From: Calycina herbarum
Taxonomy: Eukaryota; Ascomycota; Leotiomycetes; Helotiales; Pezizellaceae
Assembly: GCA_001414485.1 (NCBI GenBank)
Contig: LLEY01000017.1
Coordinates: 537,584 to 601,583 of the forward strand
Length of the DNA: 64,000 bases
Direction of reading: 5' to 3'
Positions 1-12,813 of the stretch are shown here, in pieces. Each line of letters begins with the position of its first letter. Within the stretch, counting starts at the first letter, position 1. The notes beneath the pieces were generated by a model. It saw nothing but the letters and a program-made list of their open reading frames with translations. It did no database searches and was not told the origin of the DNA. The position numbers and the translations under genes were made by a program.

Positions 1-2222
1 TTGATTCCTTAGGAATAGGTACTAAGTAATCGAATCGACGAACTAGGGGAAGGGATTCTAGCTACTTAATCTTACAGCTATAGACTGCTAACTTTACGTT
101 TATGTTTATAAGCTATTAACAGCTGATAATAATATCGTGTCTGCTAATATTAATAATTAGGAAGGGTGTATTAGTAAACTGTTGTTTATTAATACTTAGT
201 ATTAAGTAAATAACGCGAGTAATCGCTAGTCTCTTATGTCTATTAAACCCTATAATTAATATTATATATGATAGCTTTTCTATAGCCTGTTTATAATATT
301 AACTTAACTAGTTAGCTAAAGCTATATTAATAAATAGCTATCTATTCGCTCTAGTATTAATAAGTCTAGTAGTATTAAAAGTATATCTATTCTTAATTAA
401 AGTATATATAGTTATAAAAGCCTTTCTGTCTATTATATAACTTAGATTAAGAGGTTAAGATCTAAGTTTGTTTTACTCTAAAGAGGAGACTTGCTTTAGA
501 GCTATTCTTTTCCTAAGTTCTTATAGACGAGTTTCTTATTAGCCGATTCTTCTTTAGACGCTTATAGTCTGTAGGAGTCCGTAAGCGAGTCTTTAGCGTC
601 TTCTAATAGCTTAATAGCTATAGAGGGTTTTCGAGGGAGAGGGCATTTACTAGCGTAGTACCTAGGTTTATTATAATTATAATAGATAACGTCTGCTATA
701 TCCTAGATAGGAGTTATACTCTTATAAGTAGGTAAAGGAGTCTTACGGTCTGTAACTAGAGAGTAATAGACCGGGCTTTAGGTTAGCGGATAACTAATAA
801 TAGTATATAGAGCTAGAAGTTGGTAAGTTAATCCGTAGCCGGTAAGGAAACCTCTTATAGGTAGGCGGCGGTTATAGCAAGCTATAAGGCGTTCCTTAAT
901 AGTTACTCTGTCTTAATAGATAGAGTAATAGCGGTTATATAACTGGTTAAAGGTTGCTAGAGTGATTTAGACTAGCGAGATACTTACTTAGAGAGCTAGC
1001 GTAAGCTTCTAGTATAAATCTTTAGACTACTTACTTAACAGGATATAAGCCTTAGTTGTAAGGCTTAAGAAGGTTGCTTTAAATATAGTAAAAGTCTTGT
1101 CCTCTTATATTAAGAGTTTATAGAAGACCTTATAGGCTTCTATAGCTTCGTTACTGTCTACGAACAAGGTATCTAGATATATAAGTATATCTATAATATC
1201 TATAAATAAGATAGAGGAACTGAAATCTATCTATAGTTCTAGGTGCTCTTATACTATACTAGAAGTAGTTATAAAGACGAAGGTAAGTTTGTCTTATTTG
1301 TCTTTAAAGAGGTTCTTTCTTATTTTACTAACTAGGATAATCTACTAGGCCTTATATGATAGAGAGATGCTGTTCTTAAGTTTCTTACTATATTAGAACT
1401 TATAAGTAGAATTGTTAGAACTAAATCGGGAACGGGAGGAGTCGGTAGTAGCCTCTTAGAGGGCTTGTATATACTCGCGGCTTAGGAGAGGGTTGTTAGA
1501 GTAGTTTATAAGCAACAGAGTTTAGTAGAGTTATATACGTAAAGAGAGGATTTTAGCTTATAAACGAACGTTTTTGTCTATAGGAGGCTCGCTTATCGTA
1601 GGGGAGGTAGGCAAGGGAGAGGCGACTTTAGAGGTATTATCCGGTTATTAAGACTCGGTTCGAGACGAGCTAGTAGGTGTCTTCCCTTTTCTGCTACGAC
1701 TACTTCGAGTGTCGGCTATTATATTATTAGAAAAGAAGGAGGAGAAGGTAGAGAGAGGTTATAAAAAAGGTTATATAGGCCGTTATAGACGTGTCTTTTA
1801 AGGAGATAAGTCGTTATAGACGTAGAGATACTCGAGGGATCCGTTTATAAGAAGAGGGGCTGTTATAAGCAGAGGAGGAGGGTTGTAATCACACTATTAC
1901 GAGTATAAGATCTTCTAGCTATTATAAGCGTAGAATCTAGTCGATATTATAATTCTTTATAGGGAGTAAAAAGGGTTAAGCTTTAAATAATATTACGATC
2001 TATATCTAAAGACAAAGGTATAAGAGTATATATATATATATTCGAGAATTTAAAGCTATAGTTCTAAGAACGAGGGAATACGGAATATATACCCTACGAA
2101 AAAGGGGTATTCCTACTAACTATAAAGAGCCTTTAATCTCGTTATAAATCCGTCCAAGCGTTACGGCTCTGACGGTCACGTGTAGGACCGAGAATCACGT
2201 GTTACGGACCAGCGCTGTAACA
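1..2222 (-). mobile_element. Ty3/gypsy element A2, 5' part (LTR, leader, gag), RIP-decayed, leaves the window
   Basis: Read on the minus strand, this copy begins with a 232-bp LTR at 2222-1991, continues through a leader and gag N-terminal part (1990-1301), and then into gag and the protease region (1300-1). Positions 1300-1 are the reverse complement of 2221-3520, with mostly C/T or G/A differences. The reverse strand near 670-700 encodes a decayed zinc knuckle of the CCHC type found in retroviral-type Gag proteins. Stops TAG and TAA are frequent in every frame, and TpA is very common, as expected after RIP. The element continues beyond position 1. I see no intact reading frame. Confidence 0.8.
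1991..2222 (-). repeat. LTR of gypsy family A (minus-strand copy)
   Basis: This 232-bp stretch is the reverse complement of 12582-12813. On the minus strand it starts TGTTACAGCG and ends GATCGTAATA; the end was presumably GTAACA before a C-to-T change. The TG...CA ends with short inverted repeats are normal for LTRs. Here it is the 5' LTR of the leftward copy A2. Confidence 0.88.
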
Positions 2223-3798
2223 AATAAGATAAACTTACCTTCGTCTTTATAGCTACTTCCGGCGTAGCATAAGAGTACCTAGAACTATAGATAGATTTCG
2301 GTTCCTCTATCTTATTTATAGATATTATAGATATACTTATATATCTAGATACCTTGTTCGTAGATAGTAACAAAGCTATAGAGGCCTGTAAGGTCTTCTA
2401 TAAACTCTTAATATAAGAGGACGAGACTTTTGCTATGTTTAAAGTAACTTTCTTAAGCCTTATAACTAAGGCTTATATCCTGTTAAGTAAGTGGTCTAAA
2501 GATTTGTACTAGAAGCTTACGCTAGCTCTCTAAGTAAGTATCTCGCTAGTCTGAATCACTCTAGTAACCTTTAACTAGTTATATAACCGTAGTTACTCTA
2601 TCTATTAAGACGGGGTAACTATTAAGGAACGCCTTATAGCTTACTATAACCGCTGCCTACTTATAAGAGGTTTCCTTGCTAGCTATAGATTAACTTACCA
2701 ACTTCTAGCTCTACGTGCTACTATTGGTTATCTGCTAACCTAAAGCCTGGTCTGTTACTCTCTAGTTATAGACCGTAAGACTCCTTTGCCTACTCGTAAG
2801 AGTACAACTCCTGTCTAGGATATAATAGACGTTATCTATTATAATTGCGATGAACCTAGGTACTACGCTAGTAAATGCCCTCTCCCTCGAAAACCCTCTA
2901 CAGCTATTAAGCTATTAGAAGACGCTGAAGACTCGCTTACGGACTCCTACGAACTGCAAGCGTCTAGAGAAGAATCAGCTAACGAGGAACTCGTTTATAA
3001 GGACTTGGGAAAAGAATAGCTCTAAAGCAAGTCTCCTCTTTAGAGTAAAACAAACTTAGATCTTAACCTCTTAATCTAAGTTATATAATAGGCAGAAAGG
3101 CTTTTATAACTATATATACTTTAATTAAGAATAGATATGCTTTTAATACTACTAGACTTATTAATACTAGAGCGAATAGATAGCTATTTATTAATACAGC
3201 TTTAGCTAACTAGTTAAGTTAATATTATAAATAAGCTATAGAAAAGCTATTATATATAATATCAATTACAAGGTTTAATAGACATAAGAGACTAGCGATT
3301 ACTCGCGTTATTCGCTTAATACTAAGTATTAATAGACGACAGTTTACTAATACGCCCTTCCTAATTACTAATATTAGCGGATACGATATTATTATTAGCT
3401 GTTAATAGCTTATAGACGTAAACGTAAAGTTAGCAGTCTATAGCTGTAAGATTAAGTAGCTAGAATCCCTTCCCCTAGTTCGTCGATTCGATTACTTAGT
3501 ATCTATTACTAGGGAATCGATAACTATCTCTCTACTAGACCTCTAAGCTTAGGAGGATATAGAGAACTACGACCTCTACTAGAATGCTATAGAGGAACCT
3601 ATATTAATCTATTTAATACTGCCTCGAAGCTAGCGCTAAACCCCGCTACTAGTTACTCTTAAGGAAATTCCAGACGAAAGCTTTTAATAAGACCTTATCT
3701 CTGCTTAGAATAGAATATAGGTTCTTATTCCTAACTACTAATAACGTTGTCGATCCTTCTTAGGAAAACGTTCAGTTATAGACTATAAAGCGGCTGTA
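2223..3798 (+). mobile_element. Ty3/gypsy element A, gag and protease segment (5' truncated, RIP-decayed)
   Basis: Plus-strand gag of family A starts abruptly where the leftward copy A2 ends. Near 2840-2880 it encodes a zinc knuckle (C-Y-N-C-D-E-P-R-Y-Y-A-S-K-C) whose expected Gly and His are changed in the RIP direction. Near 3155-3180 the frame reads L-I-N-T-R-A-N, a decayed aspartic protease motif L-I-D-T-G-A-N with two G-to-A changes. The element's own 5' LTR is missing, most simply because A2 inserted into gag and moved it out of the window. The segment is broken again at 3798 by element B and resumes at 9276. Confidence 0.8.
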
Positions 3799-4039
3799 TG
3801 TCAGGACTTGTAGCAAATACTAATGAATTGAACTATAGAGGTGTCTATGTATAAGAAGATTCGATTGTTCTTTCTAAGCCAGAGTCCTTACTAACTTATA
3901 TACTTAGTTAACTCATTCTAGAGGGTTCTGCTAAGGGTACTCTCGAAGGTTCTGTTACGTCTATGCGTTGCTAAGCGAGGTCACGTGAATGCGTTGCTGG
4001 AGTACTCTAAGACTTATTCCACGGGTGTAACCCTTGATA
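3799..4039 (-). repeat. 3' LTR of element B
   Basis: This LTR is 241 bp and carries TGTCA...TGATA ends on the plus strand. By eye, about 14 sites differ from the partner LTR at 9030-9270, and all are transitions. Confidence 0.9.
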
Positions 4040-7000
4040 TTACCCCCCTTCCTACTCTTGAAGGTAGGTGTCTAGGGCTACTATGTCCTCTAACTTAGTA
4101 GTAGGTTCCTATGTTAGGTTTGCGTATCCTGTCTATTTAACCTTATACTCGAGTCGAGTATAAGAGCCTTTCCCTAGGAGCTTCTTTTGCCGTTGACCTA
4201 GTATTCTTTTAACTTACTATTCTATAGTATCGTCTACTAATATTATAAGTAGTTAATCATCGTCTATAATTTAACTAGGCAGCGGGTCTATAGCTGCTAG
4301 CCTTAATAAGTCTATATTAAAGACATTGTAGATACTAGGTAGGGTGTCTAGCCTATATATAGACGGGCTAATAACCTCGATAACTATAAACTTAGCAGAT
4401 CGAGCGTCTAGTTTCTTACTAGCCCTGTCTATCTGTATATTCTATAAGCTTAAGTAAACCTTGTCTCTAACCTTATACGTAGGAGCGGTTTTCTATGAAC
4501 GATTTGCTTAAGTCTCCTAGTCTTATTATACCCTTGCTATTAATAATTGTGCTTATTCTATAATAGCCTTAATCTTTGCTACTATTGCTTCGCCCTTTTG
4601 AATTAGTGTTTTTGTGTTTATAGGTGCTACAACGTCTGTTAAGGGGTCGATAGTCTATAACGGATAGCCGTAGCTGAGTTGGAAGAGGCTTATACCCGTT
4701 GATGTTGAATCCCGTCTGTTAAAAGCTAGCTATACTACTAGTAGCTAGTCGGCCTAGTCGTCCTAAGCTATATTAATCTACTGCTATAGAAGCGTCTCAA
4801 CTTTAGCATTTGCCTGTTCTGTTAACCTATTAGTTTATAGATAGAAGGCTATAGAGATCCGTCGTTTAATCCGTAAGAAGTTATAAAGCGTCTTCTATAC
4901 TTGTCTAATAAATTACAGGCCTCTATTAGATACTATTGCTCTTAGTAGTCTATATAAGCTGTAGTGTATAGTAATAAATAAGCGAGCAAATTCCTCCGAT
5001 GATATAGTCGAGTTATAAGCCATAAGGAGTACCCCTTTACCTAAACGGTCTATAAACACTGCTATTATATTAGAGCCTTTACTTATAAGTAGTAGTCTAA
5101 TAAAGTCGACAGAGATCTCCTGCTATTACTACTTAGGAATTAGTAACAGACGAAGCAGGCCTTGTTTACAGTCCCTCTAGACCTTAGTACATCTGTAAAC
5201 TCTATAGTTACGGATAAACTGCTTAACTATAGTTTATAGGTTTAGTTAGAAGAACTCCCTTAAGACTATTACAATTGTCCCGTTCTTGCTAGGATAGCCC
5301 GTAAGTGTAGAATCATAGAGTTCCTATATAATTATAGTCTATAGCGGCTTATAGTCGAGGACCTATAGTCTGCCTCTAAACTGTAAATCACTGTTCTTAT
5401 CAACTAAGTAGTTAGAGACGGAGACTTTAACTAGAGAAGCGAGGTCTACTAGAAATACCCTATCTCCTTAGTAGACAGTGTCTATAAGACGCCTAAAGTC
5501 CTTGTCCTATACCTTTCCCTCTTCTTAGAGGTTCCGTAGTTGGTCTATAAACGCTTGCTACGTCGCTACGTCGCTTACTTAATTCCTCCCGTTTACTAAC
5601 ACTAGTGCTAGCTATATAGTATTTCCTTGAATCATTCTATCTAGAATCAGTTATACTATCCTATAATTAAGGCGTTCATCTCCCTCCTCTAGGAGGTCCT
5701 AGTCCCTCCTTATTAGTGTATCTGACAGTCCTCCCTCTTTGCCTAGACGGTATTAGATAATTAGGTTAAACTTGCTAAGTATTAACTGCTACCGCATTTG
5801 TCTTTCGGATAGTTTACAGACTATTATAAAGTACTTAAGATTCTTATAATCCGTAAGTACTATAAACTGCCTAACACTTTTTAACTCCGCTTCCCATTCC
5901 TTAAGGCACCGAATAATAGCTAATAACTCTTTGTTATATATTAGGTAATTATATTCAGCAGGTACGTGTTTCTTTAAGAAGAAGGCTACGGGCTGTAAGA
6001 CGCTATTCTTTACTTAAGAGAGCACGCCTCCTAAGCAATATCCAGAGAAGTCTATCTCTAGGACCGTCTCGTAATCTAGGTTAAACTGAGCTAGTACTAG
6101 GGCCTCTGTAAAGGCCTGCTTTAACTGTTCAAAGGCTCTATTCGCTTCGTCTGTCTATTAGAAGGATATATCCTTTTTAACGAGTCTGTAAAGAGGAGCT
6201 ATAATCCATGAAAAGTCCTTAATAAACCGTCGATAGAAATTCGCAAATCCTAGGAAGCTAAGGACGCCTTTTGCTATTATTAGTGCTTTCTAATCTATAA
6301 TAGCCTATATTTTAGCTAGGTCTATCTGTAAACCTTTCTCTACTTCTATAATAAACCTAAGATACTTTATAGACTATACTTCAAATTCGCACTTATTAAT
6401 ATTAAGCTATAGCCTAGCATCTTAAAGCCTTTATATTACTTTATAGACATGCTCGCGGTGCTGGTTACAGGTGCTGTCTATAAAGACTAAGACATCGTCG
6501 ATATATACTAAGACAAAGTCGTCTAAGAACTCTTAAAGCGTATGATTAATATACTACTAGAAAGTACTAGAAGCATTTGTAAGTCTAAAAGGGGTAACAA
6601 GCTATTTAAAAAGCCTAAAGCGTGTCTAGAAAGCCGTTTTCTACTCGTCTCTCTCCTTAATCCATATCTTATAAAAGGCAGTAATAACATCTATTTTTAT
6701 AAACTACTTAGCTTTCCCGATCCAGTTAAGTGTCTCTTAGATTAAAGGCAAAGGGTAGCAGTCCTTATAGGTTAACTTATTTAGTGCTCGGTAGTTATAA
6801 CAGAACCGTAGACCCCCTCCTAGCTTCTATATAAAAAGTACTAGCGTAGCTACTAGAGAGTTGCTTACTCGAATAAATTCCTTGTCTAGTAACTCTGTTA
6901 GGGTTTTATAGAGCACTAACAGCTTGTCTTATAATATATTATAGAGTGGCCCCTAGAGGACTGTTTCTTCTAATCCGTTTTTAGTCTATAAGAGCTCGAT

Positions 7001-8820
7001 ACTATAATCAATTCCTTTATAATATACTAGTAACTTGTTTGCTTCCTTCCTATTAAATGCTAGATAGAATTCTAGGCTAATCTAGCTAGGTAGCTTCGTC
7101 CGTGGGTCTGTATACTTCTTTTCCGTTAAGGCTTTTATAATGTCTATAAGGCTTGCTATAAAGACCTATAGCTTCTGTTTTCGATCTATAAGAAAGTAGA
7201 AGACGGCCGCGCTTACTTGCTTATAGGAGTAAGACCTTTCTAGCTCGCTATAAACTTCTAACCCAGAGTCTTAGAAGAGTAAGCATCCCTTAACAGCGTT
7301 AAGTAAAGCTTGCTCTCTCCTTAACTAAGATTTTCCTAGAATTATTTCATAGCCCTCGATCTTAGGGACTATATAAGCATAAACCCGTTTCTACTAGTGG
7401 CCTCTAATGTCTATGCTAAAAGATACTACTTAGGATACAGCATCCTCTAATACTCCTTCTACTAACTGTAAATGCCTTAGTATGATTTATACATAAGAGA
7501 GCTAATAGCGATAGATAAAACAGTCTAAAACAATTCTATAGACTAAACACCTTAAATCTACTAAGGCTTGTAAAGTAGCTACCCTATTTACTAAAGCCGA
7601 TATAAGAAGAGGTTTTTCGTCTATATATTCCTACTTAAAATGTCTCTAAGTGTCTATTACTAACAACTCCCTTCGTTGCCCCTACCTACGCTTTCTAACA
7701 GGAGCTACTAGTTTTCCGAATCCGAGGAGACATTACCGTCTTCTTCTTCTAATTCTAGCGCTACTTCCTTAACCTCTGCCTTCTGTTTACAGACCGAATC
7801 CGCTGTTATAGGTCGCCTTAGTAGTCTATATAGATATTCTTAAACAAAATAACTAGTAGCTCCGCAGCGAAGACAGCGACTAGTACGAGCACGGTTGCTT
7901 CGTTCTTCCTAAGATACCTATTTAGCACGCTTAGTGCTAGTTATTAAGACTTTAGTAGGTGCTGGTTCCTAATCTATGCCCTCTACAGATGCTTTACAGG
8001 TAACTTTCGGTCCGTTAGCGATATTACCGCTCGTTACCTACTGTATAGTATCCGTCGAGCGTTTCTAAGAGGTCTGTAGTGTTTCTAAGAGAGTCTAGGC
8101 CCTAGATCTTGATATTCGAGCTTTATAAGCCCTTAAGCGGTCGTCCGTTTCTTTAATAATAGAGTAGTAAGACTCGAAGTTAGGTTAAAAAGGAACTATG
8201 ATCATCGCCTTAACTAACTCGTTACTAAGGATTCGGTTAAGAGACACCTTTTTTACGTCGTCTAGCTAAGATCCTCCTCTAGACTCCATAAGCAGGGCTT
8301 GCTATTCTATAAAGACCTCTAGGAATGGTCTTAAGCCTTAGCAGAAGGATTCCAGCTTTCGTTACGCTCTTTCCTTAGCCTACAGGTCTCTAAACACAAA
8401 CTCCACTCGACCTAAGAAATCACTACTATTAGCTAGCTCTGGCTTACCCTGTTCCCGTACCTATGCTTCTATTCTACGGAGCGCCTTGCCCTATAAGGAT
8501 CCGTTAAGTGCCTAAAACTTAACATATTTAGTACATCTATAGTAGTCGACTTCGATTTTAGCTCGTGCTTGTTATAACTAAGCTTCTAGCTTGTCTAAGT
8601 CTCCGTAGAATTCCAGTAGCGGAGGAAGAGATTTCCTAGGTTTATTATCGTTGTAGATCATCCGTAAGCGAGCTTCCTTATCCTTCTTTTGCTCGTTCGT
8701 AATCCGTAGACGATCGTCCTCTTAGGTAGATGTTAACTGATTCCGCTGCTCTTAAACATACTATAGGAACCAGGCAGGTAGCTGATTCGGCATACCGCCT
8801 TCTTATGGTTCTCCTATTGT

Positions 8821-9012
8821 CCGTGAGTTCCGTAAATGCCGTGAAATAGCCCGTAAGTTCCAGTGTTGCCGTAAAGGCCCTTGAGTTCCAGTGTTACTAA
8901 AATGGCCCGATATGTTCCAGTGTTGCCGTAAAGGCCTGTTATGTTCTAGTGTTGCTAAAATGGCCTAATGTGTTCTAGTGTTGCCGTAAAGGCCCGTTGT
9001 TCCAGTGTTGGT
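8821..9012. repeat. Tandem repeat of 28-29 bp in the leader of element B
   Basis: About six to seven imperfect copies of a 28-29 bp unit lie between the 5' LTR and the gag start of element B. The unit is built around GTTCCAGTGTTGCCGTAAAG followed by GCCC. Alternate copies carry CTAAAATGG in place of CCGTAAAGG. The array is in the untranslated leader, where packaging or primer signals normally sit. Confidence 0.8.
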
Positions 9013-9029
9013 TTAAGAATCGAATCTAA

Positions 9030-9270
9030 TGTTAGGACTTGTAGCAAATACTAATAAATTGAACTATAGAGGTGTCTATATATAAGAAGATTCGATTGTC
9101 CTTTCTAAGCCAGAGTCCTTGCCAACTTATATACTCAGTTAACTTATTCTAGAGGGTTCTGCCAAGGGTACTCTCGAAGGTTCTGTTACGTCTATGCGTT
9201 GCCAAGCGAGGTCACGTGAATGCGTCGCTGGAGTACTCCAAGACTTATTCCACGGGTGTAACCCTTAACA
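9030..9270 (-). repeat. 5' LTR of element B
   Basis: This LTR is 241 bp, TGTTA...TAACA on the plus strand, the partner of 3799-4039. It is followed directly by the target duplication CTGTA at 9271-9275. Confidence 0.9.
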
Positions 9271-9275
9271 CTGTA

Positions 9276-12200
9276 AGCTCGCTTATAGACATCTATAAAC
9301 CTACGGAAGACTTTGCTATTAATATCTATTATATTAAAGCTACTGCTTTTAAACTTAACCTTTAAAAGCGCGATAACGAAGTCTTCTCTACTAGCTTATA
9401 AGAGATCGACTATGCTCTTATAGACAGGTTACGTATAGAGCTCTCTTTAGTAGATTACGCTTTAGATAAACAACTAGTAGAATAGAACGTTTACTAGGAA
9501 TATACAGACTTTAAGAATGTCTTTTTAAAGAGAGCTTTAAATAAGCTTCCTCTACTACGAAACCAAGTCGACTACTAGATCGAACTTACAGGTCCGAATA
9601 CCCTATTACATAGCCTGTTATATAAGATAACGACTAAGGAACTTCTAGCTATGAAATAGTATATCCTTAATAACCTTGATAAAGGGTTTATTATTCCTAG
9701 CTACGCCTCTTTCGCCTCTCTAGTACTGTTTATAAAGAAGCCTAACAGAAGCTTATAGCTCTATATCGACTACTAGAAACTTAACAACCTTACTTATAAG
9801 GACTAGTACCCTCTTCTACTAATCGACGAAACTCTTATATAAATCACTAGTACTAAAATCCTTATAAAGCTCGACATTTGTTAAGCTTTTAACTATATAC
9901 GTATAGATCTAGAGTTAGAAGAACTTATAACCTTTTAGACCTGTTATAGTATGTTTAAATATAAGGTGTTGCCTTTTAGCTTAACTAACGGTCCTACTAC
10001 GTACTAGAGGTATATAAATAGCGTTCTTATAGAATATCTTAATAACTTTTATATAGCTTACCTTAATAACATTCTTATATACTCTAATAATAAGCTCGAA
10101 CATGTTGAACACGTCTATAAGGTCTTAGAACGGCTCTATAAAGCTAGACTATAAGTAGATATTAAGAAGATAGAGTTCTACGTTACTTATACAAAGTACC
10201 TTAGTTTTATTATCTCTATAGACGGAATCGAAGTCGACCTAGAGAAGATCTTAGTAATCGTTTCCTAGAAATATCCTAGTACTGTTAAAGGTATCTAGTC
10301 CTTCCTAGGTTTTTATAACTTCTACTAACGTTTTATTCAGGATTATAGATAGATTACTCGTCTACTGAACTATCTTATAAGAAAGGAAGTGCTATTTAAG
10401 TTTAACTTAGAATATAAGAAGGCTTTTAATACGTTAAAAGAAGCCTTAGTTACTACCCCTCTCTTATACCACTTTACAACCGATTTAGAGACTATAGTTA
10501 AGACTGACGCTTCTAACGGAATAGTTATAGCTATAATATTATAATATATATCTAAAACCGAACTATAGAGACCTGTAGACTACTTCTCGAAGACGATAAA
10601 CCCTGCTAAGCTAAACTACTAAATCTACGATAAGGAGATGTTAGCTATTATACGCTCTTTTAGACAATAGTAAGCAGATCTTACTTAGACTAGCTCCTAG
10701 ATTAAGGTCTTCACCGATTACAAGGCTTTAGAGTACTTTATAACCTCTAAAACCTTGAACTAGTAGTAAGCGAGATAGACAGAGTTTCTATTAGAGTTCT
10801 ATTTTATAATTACGTTTCGATCTAGTAAGTAGAACGAGAAAACGGACACGCTAATACGCCGAGACTAAGACGTTAACCCGTAGAACGACCTAAAAGCGTC
10901 TATAAGATAATAAACCTTGCTTACGTCTGATTAGTTAGATCTATGTATTACTACTCGATTAGAACCTCTTATAACGTTAGCCCTAGTTACCTTAGAACCC
11001 TCGCTTAACCTTGTTAACTAGTTACTTACTACTAACTATAACTCTTCAGACTTAGAAGACGACTAAACGAAAGCTACCTACGAGTACTAAAACTAGATAA
11101 TAGAGAATAGCTTACTTCTTTAGTAAAAGAGACTCGTAGTTTCTAATTAAGGCACCTTATAGACGGACCTAATCTGTGAGGCTTACGTATAAGTATCTAC
11201 GGCTTACCTTAGACAGACAAAGACGGTAGCTATCCTCGCCTATAGATACTAGTAGAAAGGTTTATAGACGTCTGTAGAAACCTATATTAATAACTACGGA
11301 GACTGTCGACGTGCTACGGTTCCTTACGACTATAAACCTAGGTTTTTATATCTATTACTAGTTCTAGAACGTCCTTAGTAGTATATTACTATAGACTATA
11401 AGTCTTTCCCTACTGATAAACAAGGTTATAATACCTTATAGGTAGTTATAGATCGCCTAACTAAGTAATCGGTCTCGATCCCTTATTTAAAAACAGTTAT
11501 AGCTTAAGATATAGCTCGAATATACGTTATATAGATCTATCGAACCTATAGCTATTTATAAAGTATTATTTTAGACTATAGACTATAGTTTATTTCTTCT
11601 TTCTAGTTTAAATTTTATAGAATCCTTAGTATAAAGCTTAGGCTATCTACTACTTTCTACTTATAAACTAATAGATAAACTGAAATTATAAACTAATAGA
11701 TTAATCAACACCTACAGCCTTTTATTAGTTACTATTAGGACAACTAGAGCGAACTTGTTCCTATTCTAGACTACGCTTAGCTTACGCTTCTATATAAGAG
11801 TCTAGGTAGGCTCTTACTCTTTGAAGTAATTAATAGATATATAGCTACTACGTCCTTTAATTAGAACTATCTAGATAAATCTATAACAGTCTACGAATAG
11901 CTTAACTAGACTAATATAGAGGCACTTATATAGAGAATATATAATACTTAGACTATAGCAAAGGAATTAGTTAGTAAAGTATAAAACCGTTATATAAGGT
12001 CCGCGAACCGGATTCGAAGAGCGGTAGACTTTAACATAGACGACTTTGTTTAAGTATCGACTTGTAATTAGAAGACAGACTAGCTAAGCTATAAGCTAGA
12101 TAGACAAAACGAGGGTCCGTTCTAGATTATAGCCTGCGAAGGACACTCTTTCTAGCTCGAACTGCTAGACTACTTCTGTATACACCTCGTATTCTACTCG

Positions 12201-12567
12201 TCACTGCTCTATAAGGCTGCTATAGATCTGTTACCTAGACAGGTAAACAAACCACCCCTGCTAATATAAGTTATAGATTAGGAAGAGTAGGAAGTAGAAG
12301 AAGTCTTAGCTATAAAGGCAGTTCGTAGAAAGCTCTAATACAGGGTTTAATAGTTAAGCTATAACCCTAATCTATAGTAGTATCTAGCCTCGAATTTTAA
12401 GTATTGCCTATACAAATTATACGATTTTCACCTTGCTAATCTAGCCCGCGCTGGTCCGCCAAGGGCTTTACAAAGCTAGATACGAGCGTGGGAAGACGGA
12501 ATAGACGATTACGATCATCTAATAGACGATTCGGTCGTAATATAAAGCTTATAAACAAGCTTTTTCT
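9276..12567 (+). mobile_element. Ty3/gypsy element A, pol segment (RT, RNase H, integrase, chromodomain), decayed
   Basis: Pol of element A resumes after element B. In order I can read decayed reverse transcriptase motifs (L-Y-I-D-Y-x-K-L-N near 9760, K-L-D-I-C-Q-A-F near 9870, L-P-F-S-L-T-N-G near 9972, A-Y-L-N-N-I-L-I-Y-S near 10045, where N-N replaces the catalytic D-D), then RNase H (T-D-A-S-N-G near 10500 and I-Y-D-K-E-M-L-A near 10620). Integrase-like sequence follows (D-R-L-T-K near 11450), then a chromodomain-like tail near 12350-12420 (N-F-K, K-L-Y-D-F-H-L). Asp-to-Asn changes and TAG at Trp/Gln sites match RIP. No functional polymerase remains. Confidence 0.85.
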
Positions 12568-12813
12568 AAAAGGGGGGGTAATGTTACAGCGCTGGTCCGT
12601 AACACGTGATTCTCGGTCCTACACGTAACCGTCAGAGCCGCAACGCTTAGACGGATTTATAACGAGATTAAAGGCTCTTTATAGTTAGCAGGAATACCTC
12701 TTTTTCGTAGAGTATATATTCCGCATTCCCTCGTTCTTAGAACTATAGCTTTAAATTCTCGAATATACACATATATACTCTTATGCCTTTGCCTTTAGAT
12801 ATAGATCGTAACA
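12568..12813 (+). repeat. Polypurine tract and 3' LTR of element A
   Basis: The purine run AAAAGGGGGGG (12568-12578) lies directly before a 232-bp LTR at 12582-12813 that starts TGTTACAGCG and ends GATCGTAACA. The same LTR appears inverted at 1991-2222. This marks the right end of element A. Confidence 0.88.

Larger units (their letters stand above)
3799..9270 (-). mobile_element. Complete Ty3/gypsy LTR retrotransposon B, nested in element A, RIP-decayed
   Basis: This is a full-length 5,472-bp element with two 241-bp LTRs (3799-4039 and 9030-9270) flanked by a perfect 5-bp target duplication CTGTA (3794-3798 and 9271-9275). A polypurine tract, AAGGGGGG on the minus strand, lies just inside the left LTR at 4040-4050, which fixes the orientation as minus. 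Gag starts near 8793 (M-P-N-Q-L-P-A-W-F). A zinc-knuckle remnant lies near 7865-7890. The reverse transcriptase motif Y-I-D-D-V-L-V-F is encoded near 6500, followed to the left by RNase H and integrase-type sequence. Many in-frame stops sit where Trp or Gln codons are expected, so it is not active. Confidence 0.88.

Noticed and set aside
2176..2373. 65-codon minus-strand frame in the repeat block
   Set aside because: It spans the LTR/gag junction of two decayed retroelements, so it cannot be a real gene.
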